NCBI GenBank assembly: GCA_017383485.1
Contig: JAFNXM010000013.1
Coordinates: forward strand, 1-64,000
Source of the DNA: Bacteroidaceae bacterium
Lineage (GTDB): Bacteria; Bacteroidota; Bacteroidia; Bacteroidales; Bacteroidaceae
Length of the DNA stretch: 64,000 bases
Reading direction: 5' to 3'
Made by a program: the position numbers and the translations under genes. Positions 9,301 to 17,881 of this stretch are shown here, one piece after another. How positions within the stretch are numbered: position 1 is the first letter of the stretch; each line of letters starts with the position of its first letter. The notes beneath the pieces are model-generated. The model was not told the origin of the DNA, searched no databases, and saw only the letters and a program-made list of their open reading frames with translations.

Positions 9301-9786
9301 TTTGAAGCTTTCCGAAATATGACAAACTTGAAGCGTGTTTATCTGGGAGAAAATGTGAAGGATATTCCAATTCGTTCATTTGAGCAGATGAAGTATCTGG
9401 ATACGCTGGTCGTGGGCAGTACTGCACCACCAAAGGCTGAATTGGAGAGCTTCTCAAACGACCAATATCTGACAGTAAATGTCTTTGTCCCAACATCTGC
9501 TATCGAAGATTACAAGGCAGACTGGCTATGGAGACGATTCCGGAATATTTACGGTATGGAGGCAACAGATATAGATGAAGTACGTGCAGAAAAACCAGTA
9601 ATAGACTTTAGTGGAACAGGTGTAGTTAGTCTGCGCCAAGCACAGGGTTTGCCCATTTGCATCTATACCATAGATGGCCGTTTGCTTCACCATATACCGG
9701 TATATAGTGGCGAGAGGATAAATCTGTCCCAAGGACTTTATATACTCCAAATAAATGGTATGAGTTATAAAGTGAGGCTGAAATGA
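6364..9786 (+). CDS. BspA-like leucine-rich-repeat surface protein, T9SS cargo
   Basis: 1140 residues. The signal peptide covers residues 1-23; a second in-frame ATG at 6370 is an equally possible start. From ~60 to ~1050 the protein is a long run of ~23-residue TpLRR/BspA (LRR_5) repeats with consensus L..L.LPdsv..IG..AF.gC..L, alternating two unit types. The pattern repeats at DNA level with ~69-bp spacing. The C-terminus (ICIYTIDGRLLHH ... LSQGLYILQING) is a T9SS-type sorting domain. BspA-type proteins are known as surface adhesins binding matrix or other bacteria; the ligand here is unknown. It has its own promoter and terminator. Confidence 0.9.
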   Translation: MSMKRRVFFSLVLLASFATSVFAHDFEVNHIFYQVKSKADKTVEVTFKGATDKSYANEYASVVRIPETVTHDGQTYTVVGITDRAFSNQETLTQVEVPNTVENIGESAFEGCEYLSMLTLGRGVVNVGYDAFKNCRRLLTLHIDCEVIPEGWFTTMHQIETLVLGEHVKTVDDYAFLNCTNLKNLTFSPALQRIGVSAFGMCINLPKLDFSATCVQMAERAFNGCQALTEVVLGKNEVGAKAFQNSKGLSVLSLAHQPVLIADDAFDGCDNINTLNVYADSLSGLGNMLGNLKSIYLGPKVEHIDVTTLQGLSQLQTITVDPDNEHFDSRDSCNALIDSDTDQLLLGCATTQLPATIRSIGKSAFRDCRGLTMLSIPDAVEMIDACAFEGCVDLASLTLGKSLQELGDSAFYRCIHLKELSLPENVKRLGSAAFEGCESLTSVAFNPSLTHIGASAFRGCRRLMDLRFPDAVEYIGADAFDGCVAVMTVTFGKSLKEIGDGAFRDCKGLIDLVVPDSVKRIGDFAFRGCYDLMSLSFGQSLEYIGTEAFYNCKRLTELRLPDSIEYIASRAFRGCSALATISWGKSLKAIDAAAFSDCNTLTILDLPDGLERIGVSAFEGCTALGALSLGQGLVEIESSAFRGCRGITVLSLPDGVERIGAMAFEGCDGLSAISWSVSLQEIGDGAFRSCSNLIEVNLPSNVQHLGASAFEGCTALSMASLGDKMETIGSAAFMKCVNLQTVKLPQSLKQIKDYAFAYCDTLEAITLGDNVTEIGSNAFLSCRNMTSVGLSRALVSIGNKAFAGNRNLCAIQIPHAVKTIGAGAFSDCINLQTVQMGDNVTNLGGETFYNCQKLRSVNLSDSLSIVAENTFANCNNLEYVKIPDGVRMIGNAAFQNCNLLHTVELGDSLHYIDGYAFDNCSALSQIRLPDAVETIMSAAFRNCDQLHTVSIGKGLKQIAYGAFAGCDTIEHLSINCERVFEAFRNMTNLKRVYLGENVKDIPIRSFEQMKYLDTLVVGSTAPPKAELESFSNDQYLTVNVFVPTSAIEDYKADWLWRRFRNIYGMEATDIDEVRAEKPVIDFSGTGVVSLRQAQGLPICIYTIDGRLLHHIPVYSGERINLSQGLYILQINGMSYKVRLK

Positions 9787-9796
9787 CACCTTGATG

Positions 9797-9842
9797 ACAA
9801 AAACGGGGCATGAGTTCTATATATAACTATGCTCCGTTTTTG
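9797..9842 (+). terminator. Terminator of the LRR gene
   Basis: ACAAAAACGGGGCAT-GAGTT pairs with AAC-TATGCTCCGTTTTTGT around a short A/T loop, just after the stop codon. The A/T tracts on both sides could let it work in both directions. Confidence 0.82.
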
Positions 9843-9863
9843 TTTCCTCTTGATAAATTACCC

Positions 9864-9900
9864 ACAAAAAAAGTGTGCCAAACGTTATTGCTTGGCACAC
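9864..9900 (-). terminator. Terminator of the nucleotidyltransferase gene
   Basis: On the minus strand GTGTGCCAA and TTGGCACAC form a perfect 9-bp stem, followed by a run of T (A-run at 9865-9872 on the plus strand). Confidence 0.88.
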
Positions 9901-9926
9901 TATATTATTTTAAGGCGAGTGTCTGA

Positions 9927-10838
9927 TTAGAACATCTTTTCAGGATAAACACCTTCTTCGCCCAACTTCTTGAACTTTTCAACGACTTCGGGACGATCTT
10001 CTGGATAAGTTACACCGAACCACTTAGAAGTAGTGTCGAGCACTTCGCATGTAGCAGTGCCGTCCTTGATGAGTTTGTCCACCATGAGAGGGATGAAGAA
10101 TTCGCTCTTCAAGTTTTCCATGTTCTTAGGATCAGAGAGGAAGGTCTTGAAGTATTCTTCGCTATGTTGGAAGTAGTCGGGTGTGAAGCCCCAGAAGTTC
10201 ATTGACACTGGAGTAGTGTCGGGGATTGCTACCCATTCTTCGTTGTCGTCTTGGTATTTCACTACGCCGTCGAAGCGTTGGATCTTGGTGCGTTCTACTA
10301 CGCTAGTGAGGTGGTTGTTTTCGTCGTTTTCACAAACACCACGGCTCACAGTACCACTCTCAGAGAGTGTATTGCCCACGCGGAAGCCAACCATTGCGTA
10401 CTTACCAGTGCTGCCTTCGGGAAGGTTAGCGAGCCACTTACCCATTACTTGGAATGCGTCGCGATCGTAGAAGTCGTCGCAGTTGAGCACTGCAAATGGT
10501 TCTTGGATAGCGTCCTTACCCATCATTACGGCGTGGTTTGTACCCCAGGGCTTAGTGCGGTCTGCTGGGCAAGTGAAGCCTTCGGGCAGAGCGTCGAGTG
10601 CTTGGAATACCAATTCGCATGGGATGTGGTCTTGGTACTTAGAGAGAACGATGCGACGGAAGTCTTCTTCGAAATCCTTGCGAATAACGAATACCAACTT
10701 GCCGAAACCAGCGTTGATAGCGTCGTAGATAGAATAGTCCATGATAGTTTCACCATGAGGACCAAGTGTGTCGAGTTGTTTCAAACCACCGTAGCGGCTT
10801 CCCATTCCTGCTGCGAGGAGAAAGAGTGTAGGTTTCAT
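9927..10838 (-). CDS. NTP-transferase family sugar-phosphate nucleotidyltransferase
   Basis: 303 residues, cytosolic. The N-terminus LLAAGMGSRYGGLKQ is the nucleotide-binding signature of the NTP_transferase (Rossmann-like) family, and GTNHAVMMGKDAI ... VLNCDDFYDRDAF contains the metal-binding Asp pair. The family transfers a nucleotidyl group to a sugar 1-phosphate or similar acceptor; acceptor and base cannot be read from the sequence. It stands alone with its own promoter (10968-10975) and terminator, next to no glycan-biosynthesis gene, so pathway assignment is open. Confidence 0.8.
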   Translation of the reverse strand: MKPTLFLLAAGMGSRYGGLKQLDTLGPHGETIMDYSIYDAINAGFGKLVFVIRKDFEEDFRRIVLSKYQDHIPCELVFQALDALPEGFTCPADRTKPWGTNHAVMMGKDAIQEPFAVLNCDDFYDRDAFQVMGKWLANLPEGSTGKYAMVGFRVGNTLSESGTVSRGVCENDENNHLTSVVERTKIQRFDGVVKYQDDNEEWVAIPDTTPVSMNFWGFTPDYFQHSEEYFKTFLSDPKNMENLKSEFFIPLMVDKLIKDGTATCEVLDTTSKWFGVTYPEDRPEVVEKFKKLGEEGVYPEKMF

Positions 10839-10967
10839 TGGATATAATATTTTAGGTTAATTGATATGCTTCTGGTTGATGAGTTTATTAGTTGGCGAAC
10901 TGACAAGTTAACGGGCTTATTTAACGCTTCGTAGACTTGTTTGCTCACAACTGCTCTACATCTTTTG

Positions 10968-10975
10968 CAAAATTA
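10968..10975 (-). promoter_or_regulatory. Promoter -7 element of the nucleotidyltransferase gene
   Basis: TAATTTTG on the minus strand matches TAnnTTTG. The implied leader is long, about 120 nt. Confidence 0.55.
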
Positions 10976-11075
10976 CGTTTTTTTTTGTTACGGCATTCCT
11001 TTTCTCCCTTTTTTTCTCATGATTATGAAGTTCCAATAGGGGAATGTGAGGGCTGTGAAGATTTTTTGTCGATTT

Positions 11076-11690
11076 TTATGCCTTTGGTAGCGACAATCCT
11101 TCTGCAAAATAACGCTCAGCTTCTGCAATCATTTCTGCAGGAACGCCCCCGATAGATGCTATGAAATGTGGATGCTCGCGCTCGTAGACCTCCGCCATAC
11201 GGCTTTTGATGCCAAACAGGGTAGAGTAGCGCAGATTGGCCAGGCGGTCGCACATCTTCAGGAAAGGTGCAAAACGGGTGTTGCGGATGCCTTCGTAATA
11301 TTTCTCTCCTGCACGCTCGGCACGTGTGCGGCCCTTGTCGTTGGTCAGTGCATAAACGGCTTCTGTGGCTACTTCTACATTGATGTTGCAACCTTCGGCG
11401 TTGAGTTTTTGGAAGACCTTTGTCAAATCATTATAAGTGAGACGTGCGTCCTCGAGTGCGTCGTGAAAATAGATCGCGGCATAGAGGGTTTGCGCCTCTG
11501 CCGGGTCGGTGATGACGAGATGCCCAAATCGGGTGACGTATGATGCGGCCAGTTTCAAATGAAAAGCATAGGGCAAGTCGCCGCCGTAGTGTTGATTGAC
11601 GTCGGCGTGAATCTGTGCGGCGTATTCGTAGATGCGTGTGATTTGCGCTTCGTGCGCAAGGTAGGCGCTTAGGAATTGTGTGCCGTCCAT
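11076..11690 (-). CDS. HD-domain phosphohydrolase resembling (p)ppGpp hydrolase
   Basis: 204 residues. It carries the metal motifs of the RelA/SpoT hydrolase domain: H44 in an HxxxA helix, HDALED at 76-81, and DRLANLR starting at D148. No synthetase, TGS or ACT domain is present, so it resembles a stand-alone small alarmone hydrolase. It starts 3 nt after the stop of the FAD oxidoreductase gene and is surely co-transcribed with it. Likely role: removal of (p)ppGpp or a related nucleotide 3'-pyrophosphate. Other HD substrates cannot be excluded. Confidence 0.72.
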   Translation of the reverse strand: MDGTQFLSAYLAHEAQITRIYEYAAQIHADVNQHYGGDLPYAFHLKLAASYVTRFGHLVITDPAEAQTLYAAIYFHDALEDARLTYNDLTKVFQKLNAEGCNINVEVATEAVYALTNDKGRTRAERAGEKYYEGIRNTRFAPFLKMCDRLANLRYSTLFGIKSRMAEVYEREHPHFIASIGGVPAEMIAEAERYFAEGLSLPKA

Positions 11691-11693
11691 AGG

Positions 11694-13328
11694 TTATGAT
11701 TGGTTTGAAAGTAAATATTCTGCAACGGCTTCGGCACAACGTTCGCCATCAATGGCAGCAGATACGATGCCGCCAGCATAGCCTGCGCCCTCGCCACAAG
11801 GATAAAGCCCTGCGTAGTGAGTGTGGCACAAAGTGGCAGGATCTCGGGTGATGCGCACTGGGGCAGAGGTTCGAGTTTCGGCCGCAATCATCAGTGCATC
11901 ATTGGTCAAGAATCCGCGACTATTCTTGCCAAATTTCTTGAAGCCTTCTGCCAAACGAGTGACCACAAAGCGGGGCATCCAAAAGTGTAGGGGAGAGGCG
12001 ATAAGCCCTGCTGAATAACTGGACGCGGGTAGGTCTGCGCTGAGTCGGCGGTTCACAAAGTCGGCCATACGTTGTGCAGGTGCCACTTGTCGGCGGCCAC
12101 CTTGTATCCAAGTGGCACGTTCGAGGGCTGCCTGAAAGGCCATCATGCACAGAGGGTGATCTGACTTGGTCATGCCTTGATATTGCGCAGCAAAGTCTTC
12201 GTCTTGTAGCGCCTCTTGCATGAATGGACGCAACTCGCCGTCGATATCTTCCACACGTGTCTCGACCACCATGCCCGAATTGCTCCATGCGCCCGAGCGG
12301 TGGCTGGCGCTCATACCGTTGACAACGACTTGTGCAGAATCTGTGGCGGCAGGAACAACCGTGCCGCCGGGGCACATGCAGAAACTGTATACGCCACGGC
12401 CTTCCACTTGAGTGACAAAATTATATTCGGCGGCAGGCAACCATTTGCCACGACCTTCTCGGTTGTGATATTGTATCTGATCGATCAGGGCCGAGGGGTG
12501 TTCCAATCTCACACCTACTGCGATACCCTTGGCTTCGATATGTATGCCCTGTTGATACAGGTATTTATAGACATCCCTGGCGGAGTGACCAGTAGCCAAG
12601 ATGACGGGGCCATGAAATTCGCGACCGTCTGCGGTGCGGGTGCCTATGATTTCCTTGTCTTTGATGACCAACTCGTCTACGCGACTATTAAAGTGTACTT
12701 CTCCTCCAGCTTCGATGATTTGATTGCGCATCGCTTCGATGATACGCGGCAATCGGTCTGTACCAATATGAGGGTGTGCATCGCAAAGTATATCTGTGGA
12801 AGCGCCATGCTGACAAAATACGCGCAGTATCTTCTCGACATTGCCACGCTTCTTGGAACGGGTGTAGAGTTTGCCATCTGAAAAAGCCCCTGCGCCGCCT
12901 TCGCCAAAGGAATAGTTGCTCTCGCTATCGACCAAATGCTCGCGTGAAATTTTAGCAATGTCTTTTCTGCGGTTGTGCACATCTTTCCCGCGCTCTAAAA
13001 CGATGGGGCGCAACCCCAATTCGATAAGGCGCAATGCCGCAAAGAGACCGCCAGGACCAGCACCCACTACGACAACCGTAGGGCAGTCCTTGACGCTGGG
13101 ATAGTCTATGGGCAGATAGTCGAGGCGTGGGGGATATTCGTCGATATAAATATCTACGGAAAGATTGACAAATATTGTGCGTTGACGCGCATCGATACTG
13201 CGGCGGCAAATACGTATAGCCGAAAGTTTGCTGAAGGGAATGGCAAATTCTCGGCATATATATTCTCGCAGCGCTTTCTCATTGTAAGCAATGGAGGGGA
13301 TGACGCGAAATGTACTTTGCTTTATCAT
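11694..13328 (-). CDS. FAD-dependent dehydrogenase (COG2509-type)
   Basis: 544 residues. The N-terminal ~80 residues form a small alpha/beta domain typical of this family. The dinucleotide-binding motif VVVVGAGPGGLFAALRL then starts near residue 84, followed by ERGKDVHNRRKDIAKI. The family signature SNYSFGEGGAGAFSDGKLY and the C-terminal GLYPCGEGAGYAGGIVSAA complete the COG2509 pattern. The physiological substrate of these flavoproteins is not established. The gene lies 57 nt after radA on the same strand and 3 nt before the HD hydrolase gene. Confidence 0.85.
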   Translation of the reverse strand: MIKQSTFRVIPSIAYNEKALREYICREFAIPFSKLSAIRICRRSIDARQRTIFVNLSVDIYIDEYPPRLDYLPIDYPSVKDCPTVVVVGAGPGGLFAALRLIELGLRPIVLERGKDVHNRRKDIAKISREHLVDSESNYSFGEGGAGAFSDGKLYTRSKKRGNVEKILRVFCQHGASTDILCDAHPHIGTDRLPRIIEAMRNQIIEAGGEVHFNSRVDELVIKDKEIIGTRTADGREFHGPVILATGHSARDVYKYLYQQGIHIEAKGIAVGVRLEHPSALIDQIQYHNREGRGKWLPAAEYNFVTQVEGRGVYSFCMCPGGTVVPAATDSAQVVVNGMSASHRSGAWSNSGMVVETRVEDIDGELRPFMQEALQDEDFAAQYQGMTKSDHPLCMMAFQAALERATWIQGGRRQVAPAQRMADFVNRRLSADLPASSYSAGLIASPLHFWMPRFVVTRLAEGFKKFGKNSRGFLTNDALMIAAETRTSAPVRITRDPATLCHTHYAGLYPCGEGAGYAGGIVSAAIDGERCAEAVAEYLLSNQS

Positions 13329-13385
13329 ATTATTATTAAGGGAAGGCGTAAAAAGTACCTTTGTAGTAACAAAAAGGCAAAAAGT

Positions 13386-14786
13386 TTATCCAAAAAGTTC
13401 TCGAAGCGCATGCTCAACTCGTGCTACAGGGACAAGTTCAATAGAGAAGTTCTCTGTAGTCAATCCTTTCATGCATGCCTTGGGTAGTATCATGCGGCGG
13501 AACCCTAACTTCTGCGCTTCGGCAATACGTTGAGTGATTCGAGTGACTGGGCGTATCTCTCCACTTAGACCGACTTCACCTGTCACACATACGTCTCGGT
13601 CTATAGGAGTGTCGACATTGCTGGACAAGACGGCGGCAATGACAGACAAATCAATGGCTGGGTCGGTGACGCGAATACCTCCGGCGATGTTGAGAAAGAC
13701 ATCTTTTTGCGCCAACTTGAATCCGACGCGCTTCTCGAGTACAGCGAGCAACATATTGAGACGTCGTAGGTCGAAACCTGTGGCAGAGCGTTGTGGTGTG
13801 CCGTATGCTGCAGTCGAAACAAGGGCTTGTGTCTCGATCAGGAAGGGGCGTATCCCTTCGAGAGCGGCTGCAATGGCGACACCGCTCAGAGCTTCGTCGT
13901 TTTGAGTAAGTAGGAGTTCGGAGGGATTGTCTACAGGACGCAAACCCTCGTTGCGCATTTCGTAGATGCCCAGTTCGCTGGTTGAACCAAAGCGGTTTTT
14001 GATACAGCGCAGGATACGATAGAAATAGTGGCGGTCGCCTTCAAATTGCAGAACGGCATCGACGATATGTTCCAAGACCTTGGGGCCAGCGAGGTTACCC
14101 TCTTTTGTAATATGTCCGATCAAAATGACAGGAACAGAATTCTCCTTGGCATATTTCAATAGTGCAGCGGCACATTCTCGGACTTGCGAAATCGTACCCG
14201 GCGAAGATTCGATTTGTTCCAAACTCATCGTTTGTACCGAGTCGATAACGAGTAGGTCGGGTTTGATATTTTTGGCATGAGTAAAGACTTCTTCCAATCT
14301 TGTCTCGCACAAAAGATAGGGGCCTTCACCTTCTCGTAGTGTGATGCCCTGACCTGCTGCTAAGCGGTCGGCGCGCAGTTTGATTTGTTGCTCACTTTCT
14401 TCGCCAGAAACGTAGAGTACGCGGCGCTCGCTCAGATGTAGCAGAGTCTGGAGTAGGAGTGTGGATTTTCCGATCCCAGGTTCTCCGCCCAGGAGAAGGA
14501 GTGAGCCAGGCACAAGTCCGCCGCCGAGCACACGATTCAGCTCAGCATCGTGCAGGTCGTATCGTGCTTCCTGTCTTGCTTCGACTTCGCTCAATAATAC
14601 GGGACACGCAGCATTGCTGCCGTTGTGTCCGGGCAAGGCTGCGTTGGCTTTTCTTGACGAGGAGTGACTGCGTATGGTCATCTCCTTGAACGTATTCCAT
14701 TGTCCGCAAGCTACGCATTTTCCCACCCATTTGGGAGACTCGTAGCCGCATTCGCTGCATAAGTATATGGTCTTTTCTTTTGCCAC
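13386..14786 (-). CDS. radA: DNA repair protein RadA
   Basis: 466 residues, the usual RadA/Sms length. An N-terminal C4 zinc finger uses C10, C13, C24 and C27. The RecA-like ATPase has Walker A GEPGIGKS at 101-108, the RadA-specific KNRFG motif near 262, and a C-terminal Lon-protease-like domain (TGEVGLSGEIRPV). RadA drives branch migration in recombinational repair. It sits 48 nt after merR in a same-strand gene string. Confidence 0.97.
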   Translation of the reverse strand: MAKEKTIYLCSECGYESPKWVGKCVACGQWNTFKEMTIRSHSSSRKANAALPGHNGSNAACPVLLSEVEARQEARYDLHDAELNRVLGGGLVPGSLLLLGGEPGIGKSTLLLQTLLHLSERRVLYVSGEESEQQIKLRADRLAAGQGITLREGEGPYLLCETRLEEVFTHAKNIKPDLLVIDSVQTMSLEQIESSPGTISQVRECAAALLKYAKENSVPVILIGHITKEGNLAGPKVLEHIVDAVLQFEGDRHYFYRILRCIKNRFGSTSELGIYEMRNEGLRPVDNPSELLLTQNDEALSGVAIAAALEGIRPFLIETQALVSTAAYGTPQRSATGFDLRRLNMLLAVLEKRVGFKLAQKDVFLNIAGGIRVTDPAIDLSVIAAVLSSNVDTPIDRDVCVTGEVGLSGEIRPVTRITQRIAEAQKLGFRRMILPKACMKGLTTENFSIELVPVARVEHALRELFG

Positions 14787-14834
14787 AAGAACGTGTCTTT
14801 ACGATTTGAAAAAGTTCAAAAAATGTAGGGCCTA

Positions 14835-15176
14835 TTATTCTCCTAATTGTGCGCGGAGTTCTTGCAATTCTGCTTTGAGTGCACGAAGCCTATCTACGAC
14901 TTCTGTGCTTTTCTCTACACCTTCTTTATTCTTCTTCAAAGCTTCGCGAGCGGCAGATATCTTCAGTCCTCTCACCTTGACCAAATTGTAGATGGTGCGA
15001 ATTTGTTCGATATCTTCCTTGCGGTATTGACGAATGTTTCGTCCTGTTTTCTTGGGCGAGATTTGAGGAAATTCTTTTTCCCAAAAACGAAGGAGAGTTT
15101 CGTTTACATCAAACATTTGAGCCACTTCGCTGATGGAATAATACAGCTTGAGTTCTTTGTTGGGATTAAGAGGCAT
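14835..15176 (-). CDS. MerR-family transcriptional regulator
   Basis: 113 residues. The N-terminal winged helix (LYYSISEVAQMFDVNETLLRFW, QYRKEDIEQIRTIYNLV) matches MerR DNA-binding domains. After ~75 residues comes a charged coiled coil (KSTEVVDRLRALKAELQELRAQLGE) that would dimerise it. There is no effector domain and no cysteine ligand set, so it is a minimal MerR protein of unknown signal. It lies between prfA (45-nt gap) and radA (48-nt gap). Confidence 0.88.
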   Translation of the reverse strand: MPLNPNKELKLYYSISEVAQMFDVNETLLRFWEKEFPQISPKKTGRNIRQYRKEDIEQIRTIYNLVKVRGLKISAAREALKKNKEGVEKSTEVVDRLRALKAELQELRAQLGE

Positions 15177-15221
15177 AGCGTCGAGTATTAATATAATTAT
15201 ATAATAGGTGTAATAGCTCGT

Positions 15222-16337
15222 TTAGAGTTCAGACTCTTTGAGGCGTTCCGCATTTTCTGCTACGATCAGATGGTCGATACAATCCTGAATGTTGCCATCC
15301 ATGAAAGCAGAGAGGTTGTAGATTGTGTAATTAATGCGGTGGTCGGTGATACGACCTTGGGGATAGTTGTAAGTACGAATTTTGGCAGAGCGGTCACCCG
15401 TTGAAACGAGTGTCTTTCTTCTGTTGGCGATATCGTCAGCATACTTTTGGTGCTCGCGGTCGTAGATGAAAGTACGCAGACGAGCCAACGCGCGTTCTTT
15501 GTTCTTGGGTTGGTCACGCGTTTCGGTACATTCAATCAGGATTTCCTCTTCTTCTCCAGTATTAGGATTTTTCCAAGGATAGCGCAGACGTACTCCCGAT
15601 TCCACTTTGTTTACATTCTGTCCACCCGCACCACTTGAGCGGAAAGTATCCCATTTGATCAAACCTTCGTGGATTTCTACATCGAAAGCTTCTGCTTCGG
15701 GTAATACAGCTACGGTTGCGGCAGAAGTGTGTACACGACCTTGTGTTTCGGTGGCAGGAACGCGTTGTACACGGTGTACTCCACTTTCATATTTCAATGT
15801 GCCATAAACATCGCTGCCAGTAACGGAGCAAACGATTTCCTTGAAACCTCCTGCAGCGCCTTCGCTTGCACTGGATACTTCCAATTTCCATCCTTTCGTT
15901 TCGCAGTATTTGGTGTACATTCTGAATAGGTCTCCAGCAAAGAGTGCCGCTTCGTCGCCACCAGTACCGCCACGGATTTCAAGAATGGCGTTCTTTGCAT
16001 CTTCGGGATCCTTGGGCACGAGCATCAACTTGATGGTTTCTTCGATTTCTGGAATACGCGCTTCGCAGTGGGCTACTTCTTCGCGTGCCATTTCCTTCAT
16101 TTCGGGATCATCTTCACCTCCCATCAGAATATCTTTGCTTTCTTCAAGATTTGCCAAAAGCATAGCATATTCCTTGCGTGCGTTCATCAAATCTTCCAGG
16201 TCCTTGTATTCTTTGGTCAAGCGCACATATCTTTGTTGATCGGCAATAACCGAAGGGTCGGTGATGAGGGTAGATACCTCCTCAAATCTTGCTTGTAGAC
16301 CTTCTAACTTCTCTAATAAATTATTGTTTTCTGCCAT
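15222..16337 (-). CDS. prfA: Peptide chain release factor 1
   Basis: 371 residues. The stop-codon-reading tripeptide PAT (194-196) in RVPATETQGRVHTSA is the RF1 type (UAG/UAA) rather than the SPF of RF2, and the catalytic GGQ lies at 238-240 in SSGAGGQNVNKVESG. It is 39 nt downstream of purM on the same strand. Confidence 0.97.
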   Translation of the reverse strand: MAENNNLLEKLEGLQARFEEVSTLITDPSVIADQQRYVRLTKEYKDLEDLMNARKEYAMLLANLEESKDILMGGEDDPEMKEMAREEVAHCEARIPEIEETIKLMLVPKDPEDAKNAILEIRGGTGGDEAALFAGDLFRMYTKYCETKGWKLEVSSASEGAAGGFKEIVCSVTGSDVYGTLKYESGVHRVQRVPATETQGRVHTSAATVAVLPEAEAFDVEIHEGLIKWDTFRSSGAGGQNVNKVESGVRLRYPWKNPNTGEEEEILIECTETRDQPKNKERALARLRTFIYDREHQKYADDIANRRKTLVSTGDRSAKIRTYNYPQGRITDHRINYTIYNLSAFMDGNIQDCIDHLIVAENAERLKESEL

Positions 16338-16376
16338 TTTTCTGCCAGACTTCTATTTTGCCTTTTGAGATAGGTT

Positions 16377-17546
16377 TTAATAATTAAACTCGCCGAATTC
16401 GCTCTTGATGGTCAATGAGCGTGGACCTTCTTCAACGCGACCTACGATTTGGGCGTCGATGTTGAAACTCTTGGCGATATCAATCACTTGCCCTGCGTGC
16501 TCTGGTGCCAGATAGACTTCGAGACGGTGACCCATATTAAATACCTTGTACATTTCAGCCCAGTCAGTACCGCTCTCTTGTGCAATGGCGCGGAACAATG
16601 GAGGCACGGGGAACATATTGTCCTTGATCACGCGGCAATTTTCGCCTACAAAGTGAAGCACCTTGGTTTGTGCACCACCTGTGCAGTGTACCATACCATG
16701 AATTTCGGGACGGAGTTCGTCGAGCAAACGTTTTACGACAGGCGCATAGGTTCTTGTTGGAGAAAGCACCAATTTTCCTGCATCAACGGGAGCGCCTTCT
16801 ACGGGGTCAGTAAGTTTGTAACTGCCGCTGTATACCAATTCCTCGGGTACAGCCTTGTCGAAACTTTCAGGATATTTCTCTGCCAGATATTTAGCGAATA
16901 CGTCGTGGCGAGCAGATGTCAAACCATTTGAACCCATACCACCGTTGTATTCGGTTTCGTAAGTAGCCTGACCGCATGACGACAGACCTACGATCACATC
17001 GCCAGGACGGATGTTAGCATTGTCGATCACATCGCTGCGCTTCATACGGCATGTCACGGTCGAGTCTACGATAATTGTGCGCACCAAGTCGCCCACGTCA
17101 GCTGTTTCGCCACCTGTAGCATAGATGCCGATACCCATATCGCGCATCTGTTGGAGCAGTTCGTCTGTACCATTGATGATGGCAGAGATGACTTCGCCTG
17201 GGATGAGCATCTTGTTGCGGCCGATAGTCGAACTGACCAGGATATTGTCCACTGCACCGACGCAGAGCAAATCATCCGTATTCATGATCAACGCATCCTG
17301 AGCAATGCCTTTCCATACCGAGATGTCGCCGGTCTCTTTCCAATACATATAAGCCAAGCTCGACTTTGTGCCAGCACCGTCAGCATGCATGATGTTGCAG
17401 TATTCTGGATCTCCGCCAAGGATGTCTGGGATAATCTTGCAGAAAGCTTGTGGGAAGATACCTTTGTCAATGTTCTTGATGGCGTTGTGTACGTCTTCTT
17501 TCATCGCGCTGACTCCGCGCATCATGTAACGTTGTTTATTGTCCAT
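16377..17546 (-). CDS. purM: Phosphoribosylformylglycinamidine cyclo-ligase (AIR synthase)
   Basis: 389 residues of the PurM/AIR-synthase type: DGAGTKSSLAYMY near 57, a long nucleotide-binding domain with TGGETADVGDLV, and GDVIVGLSSCGQATYETEYNGG. The enzyme makes aminoimidazole ribonucleotide in purine synthesis. This is the somewhat long, divergent form I associate with Bacteroidetes. It is probably the first gene of the string purM-prfA-merR-radA-FAD-HD, read from the promoter at 17625-17632. Confidence 0.88.
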   Translation of the reverse strand: MDNKQRYMMRGVSAMKEDVHNAIKNIDKGIFPQAFCKIIPDILGGDPEYCNIMHADGAGTKSSLAYMYWKETGDISVWKGIAQDALIMNTDDLLCVGAVDNILVSSTIGRNKMLIPGEVISAIINGTDELLQQMRDMGIGIYATGGETADVGDLVRTIIVDSTVTCRMKRSDVIDNANIRPGDVIVGLSSCGQATYETEYNGGMGSNGLTSARHDVFAKYLAEKYPESFDKAVPEELVYSGSYKLTDPVEGAPVDAGKLVLSPTRTYAPVVKRLLDELRPEIHGMVHCTGGAQTKVLHFVGENCRVIKDNMFPVPPLFRAIAQESGTDWAEMYKVFNMGHRLEVYLAPEHAGQVIDIAKSFNIDAQIVGRVEEGPRSLTIKSEFGEFNY

Positions 17547-17624
17547 GGTACTTGTTTTTTTGAGACATTTATGCCCATGCCGCGTGGCCTAAGGGCTGGT
17601 TTTACGATTATATATATTTGCCTA

Positions 17625-17632
17625 CAAAGTTA
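17625..17632 (-). promoter_or_regulatory. Promoter -7 element of the purM string
   Basis: TAACTTTG on the minus strand matches TAnnTTTG; leader about 70 nt. Confidence 0.65.
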
Positions 17633-17773
17633 CTACAAAAAGCGGCAAAAAAGCAACAGAATGTCGTTTTTTTATTTTTTGCTTAGAATGAATCGCCCGT
17701 AAATGTACGTGGGTGGGTATAAAAAAGTTGTGAAAATGCATCGGGGCGAAAATCCAATTGTGACTTTGTGGTA

Positions 17774-17812
17774 TAAAAAAACAGGTGCTTGCGGCCGAAC
17801 CGACACACCTGT
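17774..17812 (-). terminator. Minus-strand terminator upstream of purM
   Basis: Minus strand: ACAGGTG and CACCTGT form a 7-bp stem around a GC-rich loop that can pair further, followed by seven T. It would stop transcripts from the nuclease side before the purM promoter. Confidence 0.68.
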
Positions 17813-17881
17813 GAGTGGTGCCATCTTAGTGGGATTTTTCTGTATGCTATGCGAAATATGCAAATGTTTCGAACGGGGGCT

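Noticed and set aside
12216..12881. 221-codon plus-strand reading frame inside the FAD oxidoreductase gene
   Set aside because: Shadow of a conserved gene; the product shows no domain.
13356..13363. Plus-strand promoter TACCTTTG
   Set aside because: A perfect match to the consensus, but no plus-strand gene follows; all neighbours are on the minus strand, so chance is likely.
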